Positions 1 to 5,894 of a stretch of 6,960 nt of DNA are shown piece after piece; the first letter of the stretch is position 1; each line of letters starts with the position of its first letter. Source of the stretch: Nitrospinota bacterium. GTDB taxonomy: Bacteria; UBA8248. The stretch spans positions 15,322 through 22,281 of the forward strand of contig DNYS01000236.1 of assembly GCA_003506735.1 (NCBI GenBank). Reading direction: 5' to 3'. Both the position numbers and the translations under genes were made by a program. Under the pieces are notes generated by a model. The model was not told where the DNA came from, made no database searches, and was given only the letters and a program-made list of their open reading frames with translations.

Positions 1-935
1 CCGAGCGTATCGAGCATGATCCGGCCGGTGAGCACGGCGGCAAAAGGATTCGCGATCCCTTTCAGGGCGATATCCGGCGCCGTGCCGTGGACGGGCTCGA
101 ACATGCATACCCGGCCCGGGTGGAGGCATCCCGAGGCGGCGAGGCCCACGCCTCCGACCAGCCCGGCGCAAAGGTCGCTCAGGATATCGCCGTACATGTT
201 GTTGGTTACGATGACGCCGAAATGATCCGGATGCTGGATGAGGTCCATGCACAGGGTATCGATGAAGTAGTGCTGGCCCTCGATATCGGAAAATTCCTCG
301 GACAGTTTCCAGAACACCCGCTGCCAGAGGCCGTGGGCATGAACAAGCGAGCCGTGCTTGTCCGCCATCGTCACCTTGGGATATCCGTGGGAGCGGGCAT
401 ACTCGAAGGCGTAGCGGCAAATGCGCTCGACCCCTTTAAAGGTGTTGATGTCCTCCTGGATGGCCACCTCGTCCGGCGTGTTTATCTTGAAATTGCCCCC
501 CATCCGCATCATGACGCCCTCGGTATTTTCCCGAATCACCACCAGGTCGATGGGCAAATCCGCCCGCAGGGGGCAGAACCGCCGATCGAGCAAGGGCGCG
601 GGGCGGAGATTGACGAATAGGTCCAGCTCGAAGCGGAGATATCTGAGGAGCTCGCGGCAGTTCACATCGGGCGGGATTCGCGGGTCCAGGCCCGCGCTGC
701 CGAACATGATGGCGTCGTGCCTGGAGGCGAGATCGCGGACCAGCGCCGGAACGTCCTCGGGAAGCGGGGAGCCCTCCTCGAGATAGCGCTGGGCCCCGTA
801 GCCGAATACTTCGTGCGTCACCTCAATGCCGCAGGCGCCCGCGGCCTCCGTGATCACCTCGGTCGATACGGGCAAAACATCGTGCCCGACGCCGTCTCCG
901 AGGATGACGGCCAGATGAATTTTGCTTTCCGGCAT
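1..935 (-). CDS. Isopropylmalate/tartrate/isocitrate-type dehydrogenase, C-terminus cut by window edge
   Basis: NAD(P)-dependent beta-decarboxylating dehydrogenase family, acting on a 2-hydroxy-dicarboxylate in the cytosol. The ATG at 935 is preceded by AAGGAA about 7 bases upstream; 311 codons are visible of a usual 350-360. Visible motifs are GDGVG near residue 13, NLRP (109-112), VIRENTEG (133-140), DKHGS (192-196), the NNMYGDILSD signature (245-254) and EPVHGTAPDIA (280-290). Putative Mg/substrate residues Arg101, Arg111, Arg135, Lys193, Asp227, Asp250 and Asp254 are present. The RENTEG form resembles tartrate or isocitrate dehydrogenases more than true LeuB, which usually reads RELTGG, so leuB is not assigned. 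The family Tyr two residues after RENTEG appears to be Met142. It lies 74 bases after the acyl-CoA dehydrogenase on the same strand, so it is probably the last visible gene of the leftward operon. Family is secure; substrate is unknown. Confidence 0.9.
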   Translation of the reverse strand, partial: MPESKIHLAVILGDGVGHDVLPVSTEVITEAAGACGIEVTHEVFGYGAQRYLEEGSPLPEDVPALVRDLASRHDAIMFGSAGLDPRIPPDVNCRELLRYLRFELDLFVNLRPAPLLDRRFCPLRADLPIDLVVIRENTEGVMMRMGGNFKINTPDEVAIQEDINTFKGVERICRYAFEYARSHGYPKVTMADKHGSLVHAHGLWQRVFWKLSEEFSDIEGQHYFIDTLCMDLIQHPDHFGVIVTNNMYGDILSDLCAGLVGGVGLAASGCLHPGRVCMFEPVHGTAPDIALKGIANPFAAVLTGRIMLDTL

Positions 936-1009
936 AAAATTTCCTTTTCGGATGCGGTGGGCGGCCGAAACCTCCCCGCCCGCACGTCAAGCGCCAGGCG
1001 TGGCGGCCC

Positions 1010-2194
1010 TTATCGCAGTTTCGCGGCGGCTCTCAGGTTCATGATGGAGTCAGCCGCCAGGTGGGGAAAAATATTCGCGTCGCGCAGGAGTTTTTCCACC
1101 GGCGCATCGCGCATGACGCCGGAGCCGCCGAATATCTCTACCGCCAGCCGCGTAATCTGAATGGCCGATTCGGTCGCGAATACCTTCAAGAGCTGCTTCG
1201 AGGAGGATTCGAATTCGGCCCCCCCGTTTTCGTTGCTATCCACCACATTGAAGAGATAGCTCTTGGACGCCTCCAGGCGCATGTACATGTCCGAGAGCTT
1301 CAGCGCTATGGCCTGGTGTTCGATGATGGGCTTGCCGCCCTGGAAACGGTTCCGGGCGTGATTGAGCGCGTGCTCAAAGGCCGCCTGGGAGATTCCGATC
1401 ACGTTGGCGGCGAGTTCGACATCGTTGAAGCTCACGAATCGCTCGGAGCTGTCCCCTTTCCCCTTGTTCAACTCGCCCAGGAGGTTGGAAGCGGGAACGC
1501 GGCAATCCTGAAAAATCAGCTCGGCGTTTTGGTAGAAGCGCCAGCCGATTTTGTCGTGACGGCGGCCGATGGAAAATCCCGGCGTATCGGAGGGTACGAA
1601 AAACATGGTCGTCCCCTCGGTGATGGAGACGTCGGGATTGGTGCGCGTGCGCACGATGTAGAGCTTGGCGACGCCGCCGTTGGCGATAAAGTGCTTCATC
1701 CCGTTGATCACCCACTCATCGCCGTCCCGGACGGCCGAGGTCTTCCAGCCCGCCTTGGGATAGCCGGGAGGCGGCATGCGGTTGTCGGAACCGGCTTCGG
1801 GTTCGGTCCCCGCCATGGCAAGCAGATAGAGGTCGTCTTCGAGAAATTTCGGCAAAAAGCGCTCGCGCTGCTCGTCCGTGGCCAGCCGGCAGAGCATGGG
1901 CGTCCATTTCCAGCACTGGCTGAACGTCTTGGCGACGCCGCCGTCCCCGCGGGCCAGTTCGAGAATCACCAAGACCTGCCCCTTCAAATCGACGCCGGGT
2001 CCGCCGAACTCCTCGGGCACGGCGAGCGTCCGCAGGCCCAGAGCCGATCCTTTTTTGATGAGTTCGGGGCTGAAGGTTTCCTTGGGGTCCTGGATGCGGT
2101 CCCGCTCCGCGGCAACGGGAATAATCTCTTTTTCGGCGAAATCCCGCGCCATTTGCTGAAGCGCCCGGTGTTCGTCGTTCAATACCTGATGCAT
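1010..2194 (-). CDS. Acyl-CoA dehydrogenase family flavoprotein
   Basis: FAD-dependent acyl-CoA dehydrogenase fold; the family forms an alpha-beta double bond in an acyl-CoA and passes electrons to ETF. At 394 aa it is full length. The N-terminal helical domain spans about 1-125. The beta-domain carries the signature AGTEPEAGSDN (128-138), followed by an extra Pro/Gly-rich stretch (about 140-149), then VINGMKHFIANGG. The C-terminal helical domain has EIFGGSGVMRDAPVEKLLRD (353-372). The ATG at 2194 has a strong AGAGGAGGG site 6 bases upstream. Aligning the tail RDANIFPHLAADS to the usual RDAKIYQIYEGTS puts Ala380 where the catalytic Glu (E376 in MCAD) normally sits, and no Glu is seen at the alternative isovaleryl/long-chain position (Asn263 region). 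It may belong to a divergent subfamily with another base or another reaction. It lies 84 bases after the permease fragment and is probably co-transcribed. Confidence 0.92.
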   Translation of the reverse strand: MHQVLNDEHRALQQMARDFAEKEIIPVAAERDRIQDPKETFSPELIKKGSALGLRTLAVPEEFGGPGVDLKGQVLVILELARGDGGVAKTFSQCWKWTPMLCRLATDEQRERFLPKFLEDDLYLLAMAGTEPEAGSDNRMPPPGYPKAGWKTSAVRDGDEWVINGMKHFIANGGVAKLYIVRTRTNPDVSITEGTTMFFVPSDTPGFSIGRRHDKIGWRFYQNAELIFQDCRVPASNLLGELNKGKGDSSERFVSFNDVELAANVIGISQAAFEHALNHARNRFQGGKPIIEHQAIALKLSDMYMRLEASKSYLFNVVDSNENGGAEFESSSKQLLKVFATESAIQITRLAVEIFGGSGVMRDAPVEKLLRDANIFPHLAADSIMNLRAAAKLR

Positions 2195-2200
2195 GAAATA

Positions 2201-2209
2201 CCCTCCTCT
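2201..2209 (-). promoter_or_regulatory. Strong ribosome binding site of the acyl-CoA dehydrogenase
   Basis: Read on the minus strand this is AGAGGAGGG, ending 6 bases before the ATG at 2194. It is nearly a perfect anti-SD complement and fixes the start of the gene. In-frame alternatives further in have nothing comparable upstream. Confidence 0.8.
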
Positions 2210-2239
2210 GGATTGCGCCTTTTATAAGAGCGTGGGATC

Positions 2240-2277
2240 CCGGGCGATTATGTTCGATATGCTTTCTGGGCGCCCGG
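2240..2277. repeat. Inverted repeat in the permease to acyl-CoA dehydrogenase gap
   Basis: Arms CCGGGCG (2240-2246) and CGCCCGG (2271-2277) can form a 7-bp stem around a 24-base loop directly after the permease stop at 2279. Two perfect 8-bp palindromes are nested here (GGGATCCC around 2234-2241 and GGGCGCCC at 2268-2275). There is no T-run on either strand, so it does not look like an intrinsic terminator; an mRNA-stabilising intercistronic hairpin is possible. Confidence 0.3.
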
Positions 2278-2278
2278 A

Positions 2279-3202
2279 TTACACGGACAGCTTTTCGATG
2301 TTTCCCAGCTTCCGGAAAATAATGGTTCCGATCAGAAGCAGAACCGTCTGAACCAAGGCAAACGCCGCCACCACCCCGAGCGCTTCGTTTTCGCTGATGA
2401 CATAAAGGGCGACCGCCATGGGCGTGCTTTCCTCGGTGGCGAGCAGCGCGGAGACTGGCAGCTCCCGGATAAACATTATGAAAAGCATCAGATAGGCAGC
2501 GAATATTCCAGGCCGAAGGAGCGGCACCGTCACCCGGCGAATCGTGCTTATAAACGACGCCCCGCACACCCGGGAGCTTTCCTCCAATTCGGCGCTAAGA
2601 GACTGGAGAATCGATGTAATTGTCCGAAGGCCGTAGGGCAGATAGCGCGTCATGTAGGCCAGCATGAGCAGAAAAAGCGGAAAACCGTAGAGCGGCGTTC
2701 TGATCCAGGTGATGAGAAACGCCATGCCCATGACCAAGCCCGGCACGCCGATCGGAAGGGTACTCACGTAATCCACGACACCGGATAGCTTTCTGTTTTT
2801 CCCCCGAAGAATGAGCATGGCCAGAAATGTGCACAGGACAACGGTCATGAAGCCGCCGACAAATCCCAGCATCAAACTGTTCTTCATCGCATCCATGGCA
2901 TAGTCGTAGGAGAACAGAATGAAATCCCAGTTATAGAAAGAGAGTTGGCTCCACCGAAAACCGCCCAGCCAGGCCCGGTTGATCGAGGCCAGGAATAACG
3001 CGCCCAGGGGCAGTATCACCGCCATGACGATATACGCAAGATTTATGGCCAGCGCAGCATATTTCCAGTTCCCCAGAGAGACTCGGTTCGGGCGGAAGCC
3101 TTTGCCCGTCACCGTCACGTAGCTTCTCGGCGCGACAATCTTGCGCTGGATGTAAAGCCCTATCACCGCGATCAGCATGAGAACGCTGCCCGCCGCCGCC
3201 GA
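2279..3202 (-). pseudogene. ABC transporter permease of FbpB (iron/polyamine-like) type, N-terminal half missing
   Basis: Inner-membrane permease of a binding-protein-dependent importer. Recognisable sequence starts at about Ser28 of the open frame (SAAAGSVLM, base 3202) and runs 307 aa to the stop at 2279. It includes the last helix of the first half, a QRK...YVTVTGKGFRP linker (46-65), and then a complete second transmembrane unit: hydrophobic stretches near 74-98, 135-159, 174-194, 200-210, 259-272 and 301-323. The ATPase-docking EAA loop is at about 232-258 (ESSRVCGAS...TVPLLRPG). Relatives are about 550-600 aa or longer with two such units, so roughly 230-290 residues are absent. The open frame extends to an ATG at 3283, but residues 1-27 are the ATPase gene read in a different frame and are not permease. 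The frame itself is clean, with no stop or frameshift, which suggests a recent event or an assembly misjoin rather than slow decay. Confidence 0.8.
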
Positions 3203-3210
3203 GGCGCCGC
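3191..3210. other. Junction where ATPase sequence passes into permease sequence
   Basis: On the minus strand the ATPase frame ends as KRRLG (codon for Gly85 at 3200-3198) while the permease frame begins as SAAAGS (Ser codon 3202-3200), so the two homologies meet within a few bases and in different frames. The plus strand here is a run of CGC/GCC triplets (3191-3201). The missing tail of the ATPase (about 270 codons) plus the missing head of the permease (about 230-290 codons) suggests about 1.6 kb is gone. Whether this is genomic or an assembly error cannot be decided from the sequence. Confidence 0.75.
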
Positions 3211-3452
3211 TTTTCGGGAGGCAAGCACACCCCCTGGCTGCTGGAGGTAAACATTTCGCCTCCGATGAGAATGTCCCCGCCATCGGGCGTCTCCAGGCCG
3301 GCGATGCAACGGAGAGTCGTTGTTTTTCCGCAGCCGCTCGGGCCCAGCAATGTGACGAACTCTCCTTCGCCGACCGTAAAATTGATATTGTCCACCGCCA
3401 GCGTTTCCGTGCCGAAGCGTTTGATCAGATCCCTCACCACCACTTCAGCCAT
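3198..3452 (-). pseudogene. ABC transporter ATPase of FbpC/PotA type, truncated after the Walker A region
   Basis: ATP-binding subunit of an importer, peripheral to the inner membrane. The first 85 residues are a good match to the family: the beta-strand start MAEVVVRDLIKRFG, LLGPSGCGKTTTLRCIAGLE with Walker A GPSGCGKT (37-44), ILIGG (61-65) and the typical SSSQGVCLPPEKRRLG (70-85) just before the Q-loop. Family members continue here with a Q-loop (MVFQ), LSGGQ signature, Walker B and a C-terminal regulatory domain to about 350 aa. None of these is present: from about base 3197 the frame reads GGGGQRSHADR, which is the permease gene out of frame, and runs on as junk to 2931. As it stands it cannot hydrolyse ATP. 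The start at 3452 has only a weak AGAGA upstream, about 111 bases after the monooxygenase stop. Confidence 0.82.
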
Positions 3453-3459
3453 TCGAAGT

Positions 3460-3469
3460 CTCTATAGAG
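3460..3469. repeat. 10-bp perfect palindrome before the ATPase start
   Basis: CTCTATAGAG lies 8 bases upstream of the ATG at 3452 within an AT-rich patch. It may be an operator or incidental; no paired copy is seen elsewhere in the window. Confidence 0.25.
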
Positions 3470-3503
3470 TTATAAATTCATGATTTCCGAAACTGAGCCC
3501 CGG

Positions 3504-3520
3504 CGGCGATTCGATCGCCG
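3504..3520. repeat. Stem-loop between monooxygenase and ATPase genes
   Basis: CGGCGAT-TCG-ATCGCCG is a perfect 7-bp stem with a 3-base loop in the 111-base gap between the monooxygenase stop and the ATPase start. No T-run follows on the minus strand, so it is not a classical intrinsic terminator. An intercistronic processing or stability hairpin that lowers downstream expression relative to the first gene is a reasonable guess. Confidence 0.4.
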
Positions 3521-3563
3521 GATTCGTGCAACCTACCCGGCATTTTGAGAACTTCAGCGCCGG

Positions 3564-4703
3564 TTAGGTTCGCGATCCCCCATGAGAGAGGGCCAAAAAC
3601 GTATCTTCTTCTTCGTTCACCAGCCCCAGTTCCCGTTCCATCTCGCGGACCAGCGGAATGACATGCTCCCCGACGCGCTCGCATTCCAAGTGGAGGGGAA
3701 ACCCCGAGAGGATGAGGAGGTGAATCCCCGCCTGTTCGATCTCGATAATTTTCCGGGCGCACTGCTCGTAGGACCCGACGATGGCGACGGCGGAACCCGA
3801 GCGAATCCGCCCCATTCCGGCCCATAAGTTCGGACCCACCATTTCCTCTTTCGTCCGGGCCTGCTGATCCCGGGTTCCCAGGCTGTCAAAGGCGGAAATG
3901 ACTTTTCCCCTGTGGGCCAGCACCTCGGGATCCACCTGGCTGAGAATCTCCTGCGCCGCCTCAAAGGCCTCCTCCTCGGTACCGCGTGCGATGATTTGAA
4001 ACCGCGTCACGTATTTCAGCCTGCGGCCTGTCCCCTCGAGTAGCTCTTCCATACTCTCCACGCGCTCTCTCACCTGCTCCGGAGTTTCCCCCCAGAACAC
4101 CCAATAATCCCCCCGCCGCACGGCGATATCTCGGGCGATATCGGAAATTCCCGCCATGAAAAACGGAATTTTGGGCTTTTGGACAGGCTTGGGATACACG
4201 GAGGCGTTCTTCAGTTGGTAGAACCTGCCCTCGAACGAAAAATCATCCTGGGTCCAGAGGCCCTCCATCACCTCCAGAAATTCATCGGTGCGCTCGTAGC
4301 GCGTATCGTGATCGAGGTCATCCCCGTAGTTCGAAAGGGCCGCGCCCCCGGTCACGATGTTGTAGAGAATCCGTCCGCCGCTCAACTCATCGAGGGAGGC
4401 CATCATGCGGGCGCAGATGGCCGGATGAATGACCCCGGTCCGGACCGCGAGAAGAAGCTTGATGGTACTCGTCGCCGGGGCAATGACCGCAGCGTTGATT
4501 ATGCTGTCCCAGGTCGGGGCCTGGAAGCCGTAGTGGCCGCTGACCTGGGAGGTGGGAACCAGGATAGTCGTGAATCCGCTTTTTTCGGCCTTCCGGGCGA
4601 TCCGGGTAAACGTCTCGAAACTGGGAGGATTATCGGCGAACTGTTGACCGATATGGGCGCTGTCCCCATCGCACGACATGTACCACGCCAACTCGACCGA
4701 CAA
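3564..4703 (-). CDS. SsuD-like FMN-dependent (luciferase-like) monooxygenase, TTG start
   Basis: Two-component FMNH2-dependent monooxygenase of the alkanesulfonate monooxygenase (SsuD) branch; such enzymes use reduced flavin from a separate reductase and O2 to cleave C-S or similar bonds. The open frame extends to an ATG at 4817, but homology begins at VELAWYMSCDGD. A TTG at 4703 with AAGGAGG 7 bases upstream gives 379 aa, almost the length of E. coli SsuD (381). SsuD-like blocks are LDELSGGRILYNIVTGG (104-120), DHDTRYERTDEF (131-142), FFMAGISDIA (181-190), PNLWAGMGRIRSGSA (291-305) and ILSGFPLHLE (331-340). Arg234 and Arg301 match SsuD R226 and R297. SsuD C54, H228 and Y331 appear as Thr, Gln236 and Phe335. 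The scaffold is therefore clear, but alkanesulfonate as the substrate is doubtful. No partner reductase is in the window. It is first in the leftward operon, before the transporter. Confidence 0.9.
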   Translation of the reverse strand: MSVELAWYMSCDGDSAHIGQQFADNPPSFETFTRIARKAEKSGFTTILVPTSQVSGHYGFQAPTWDSIINAAVIAPATSTIKLLLAVRTGVIHPAICARMMASLDELSGGRILYNIVTGGAALSNYGDDLDHDTRYERTDEFLEVMEGLWTQDDFSFEGRFYQLKNASVYPKPVQKPKIPFFMAGISDIARDIAVRRGDYWVFWGETPEQVRERVESMEELLEGTGRRLKYVTRFQIIARGTEEEAFEAAQEILSQVDPEVLAHRGKVISAFDSLGTRDQQARTKEEMVGPNLWAGMGRIRSGSAVAIVGSYEQCARKIIEIEQAGIHLLILSGFPLHLECERVGEHVIPLVREMERELGLVNEEEDTFLALSHGGSRT

Positions 4704-4710
4704 GAACTCC

Positions 4711-4717
4711 CCTCCTT
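4711..4717 (-). promoter_or_regulatory. Ribosome binding site that sets a TTG start for the monooxygenase
   Basis: Minus-strand AAGGAGG with a 7-base spacer to TTG at 4703. The upstream ATG at 4817 would add 38 residues that do not resemble the family, would start upstream of the likely promoter, and would read straight through this site. Confidence 0.8.
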
Positions 4718-4759
4718 GGCGAGAGACCCAAAAACCCGCATCCCAAAAGTGAAATATGC

Positions 4760-4776
4760 CCGGAGTATATCCGGAT
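4760..4776. promoter_or_regulatory. Palindrome over the -10 box, possible operator
   Basis: CCGGA-GTATA-TCCGG (4760-4774) is a perfect 5-bp inverted repeat with a 5-base centre, overlapped by the 8-bp palindrome ATCCGGAT (4769-4776). It covers the predicted -10 of the leftward promoter, a classic repressor position. No regulator gene is present in the window to pair with it. Confidence 0.35.
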
Positions 4777-4792
4777 CTCCTGCCCAGGCCAA
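4764..4792 (-). promoter_or_regulatory. Sigma70-like promoter of the leftward operon
   Basis: On the minus strand, TTGGCC (plus 4787-4792; four of six to TTGACA), a 17-base spacer and TATACT (plus 4764-4769; five of six to TATAAT). Transcription would begin near 4757 and give a leader of about 54 bases before the TTG start. Inferred from consensus only. Confidence 0.5.
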
Positions 4793-4989
4793 TCGCGGGG
4801 ACCCAATTTGCGCCCATCCAGCCATCCAGGACCAGAAACCATATTCGCGGGGAGCAAACCCCTTCATCTCAGTAATTCGCCACCTGCCGCCGACCGGGCA
4901 ATCCGTTGGACAAAAAACGCATAATTGTCATAGGCTCCAGGAAACACCATTTAGATTTTTTTCGGTTTCGTGTCCAAAACTCACTCACC

Positions 4990-5013
4990 CTCCCTCCCCG
5001 CGAGGGAGAGGAG
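4990..5013 (+). promoter_or_regulatory. Hairpin overlapping the ribosome binding site of the FAD-subunit gene
   Basis: Arms CTCCCTC (4990-4996) and GAGGGAG (5002-5008) form a 7-bp stem with loop CCCGC. The downstream arm runs into AGAGGAG (5007-5013), the Shine-Dalgarno of the ATG at 5019. The pyrimidine-rich arm followed by a purine arm looks like the short CCCTC...GAGGG palindromes dispersed in many GC-rich genomes. It could damp translation or simply be a repeat copy that supplied the RBS. Confidence 0.45.
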
Positions 5014-5018
5014 AAAAA

Positions 5019-5894
5019 ATGGGCATTCCCCGTTTCGAGCTTCTCGAACCCACCTCCTATGAAGAGGCGAGCAGACTCCTCGCCAGCCACGAGACCATCC
5101 CCATCGCCGGGGGAACGGCCGTTGTATCCATGATGCGCCAACGCATCTTCGCGCCCTCCCACATCGTCTCGCTTCACCGGATTCCGGGTCTCGGCGAAAT
5201 TTCGAAAATCGAAGGGGGCGGCCTCTCCATCGGCGCCATGACCACCTTGCGGGCCATCGAGACGCACCCCGGCGTGGTGCGTCAATACCCCCTTCTGGCG
5301 GAAACCCTATCCCGCGTCGCCAATGTCCGGGTCCGCTATTCGGCGACGTTGGGAGGAAACCTGGCGCACGGAGACTACCGGCTCGACCCGCCCGGCGCCC
5401 TGATCGCACTCGGGGCGTCCATCCGGCTGGGCTCGGTGAGAGGAGAGCGGACCCTTCCCGTGGAATATTTCTTCAAGGGATTTTTCGAGACCGACAAGGA
5501 AGAAGACGAAATTCTTCTCGGCATCGATCTCCCCGCCCCCGTCCAAGCCGCATCGAGCCACTATCTGAAATTTACCTCGCATGCCTCGGTCGATTGGCCC
5601 TGCATCGGCGTTGCGGTTTTCCTCCGGTGGGACTCCGGCGGCCGTTGCGAAGGCGGGCGGGTCGTTCTGACCGCAGCGGCCGAGACGCCTATCCTGCTGG
5701 AGGGTGTGGACGCCGTCATCCAGGGAAAAGTCATTACCGAGGCCGCGGCGCGGAAAGTAGGCGACCTGGCGGCGCAGCAACTCGACCCCATCGAGGACGC
5801 ATCCGGTTCCGCCTGGTACAAGCGCGAAATCGCCCCCGTCCTCGTCCGGCGGGCGCTGCTCGAAGCCGATCGCCGGCGCAAGCAGACTGAATGA
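5019..5894 (+). CDS. Molybdenum hydroxylase FAD-binding medium subunit (CoxM/CutM type)
   Basis: FAD subunit of a three-part xanthine oxidase-family hydroxylase; it takes electrons from the [2Fe-2S] subunit and passes them to an acceptor. At 291 aa it matches the family (about 280-300). The N-terminal FAD domain shows PIAGGTAVVSMMRQR with the AGGT loop (30-33) and SATLGGNLAHGDYRLDPP with TLGGN (110-114); the C-terminal CO-dehydrogenase flavoprotein domain follows (about 180-285, KFTSHASVDWPCIGVAV). The ATG at 5019 has AGAGGAG 5 bases upstream. The same frame is open back to 4179, but that part is antisense to the monooxygenase and lacks homology. Its stop overlaps the start of the next gene by ATGA, implying translational coupling and a 1:1 complex. 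The substrate is unknown; CO dehydrogenase is not implied by this subunit alone. Confidence 0.92.
   Translation: MGIPRFELLEPTSYEEASRLLASHETIPIAGGTAVVSMMRQRIFAPSHIVSLHRIPGLGEISKIEGGGLSIGAMTTLRAIETHPGVVRQYPLLAETLSRVANVRVRYSATLGGNLAHGDYRLDPPGALIALGASIRLGSVRGERTLPVEYFFKGFFETDKEEDEILLGIDLPAPVQAASSHYLKFTSHASVDWPCIGVAVFLRWDSGGRCEGGRVVLTAAAETPILLEGVDAVIQGKVITEAAARKVGDLAAQQLDPIEDASGSAWYKREIAPVLVRRALLEADRRRKQTE

Larger units (their letters stand above)
4704..5018. other. Divergent intergenic region between the two operons
   Basis: About 315 bases without a gene, containing the leftward promoter and palindrome (4760-4792) and the hairpin before the rightward genes. For the rightward genes the best -35-like boxes are TTGGAC (4906-4911) and TTGTCA (4925-4930), both in the AT-rich stretch 4910-4970, but no convincing -10 follows at 16-18 bases, so no rightward promoter is called. 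Open frames crossing the region on both strands are extensions of the flanking genes without homology. Confidence 0.7.

Noticed and set aside
1061..2227. 388-aa open frame on the plus strand opposite the acyl-CoA dehydrogenase
   Set aside because: Its sequence is the mirror of a clear acyl-CoA dehydrogenase, has no family features and starts inside that gene.
2240..2277. Intrinsic terminator after the permease fragment
   Set aside because: A stem is possible but the loop is long and no T-run follows on either strand.
2931..3197. C-terminal 88 residues of the 173-aa ATPase frame as a novel domain
   Set aside because: They are the permease gene read in another frame; the permease frame shows real transmembrane segments and linker motifs over the same bases.
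3198..3452. SsuB/SsuC alkanesulfonate transporter assignment from the SsuD-like neighbour
   Set aside because: The ATPase (SSSQGVxLPPEKR) and two-unit permease features resemble the FbpC/FbpB iron/polyamine-type importers, not the SsuBC family.
3504..3520. Intrinsic terminator after the monooxygenase gene
   Set aside because: The 7-bp stem is good, but the sequence after it on the minus strand is GC-rich without a U-tract, so it is listed only as a hairpin.
4179..5018. Long N-terminal extension of the FAD-subunit frame (fusion protein reading)
   Set aside because: The extension is antisense to the monooxygenase and intergenic DNA, has no homology, and a good Shine-Dalgarno plus family length support the ATG at 5019.
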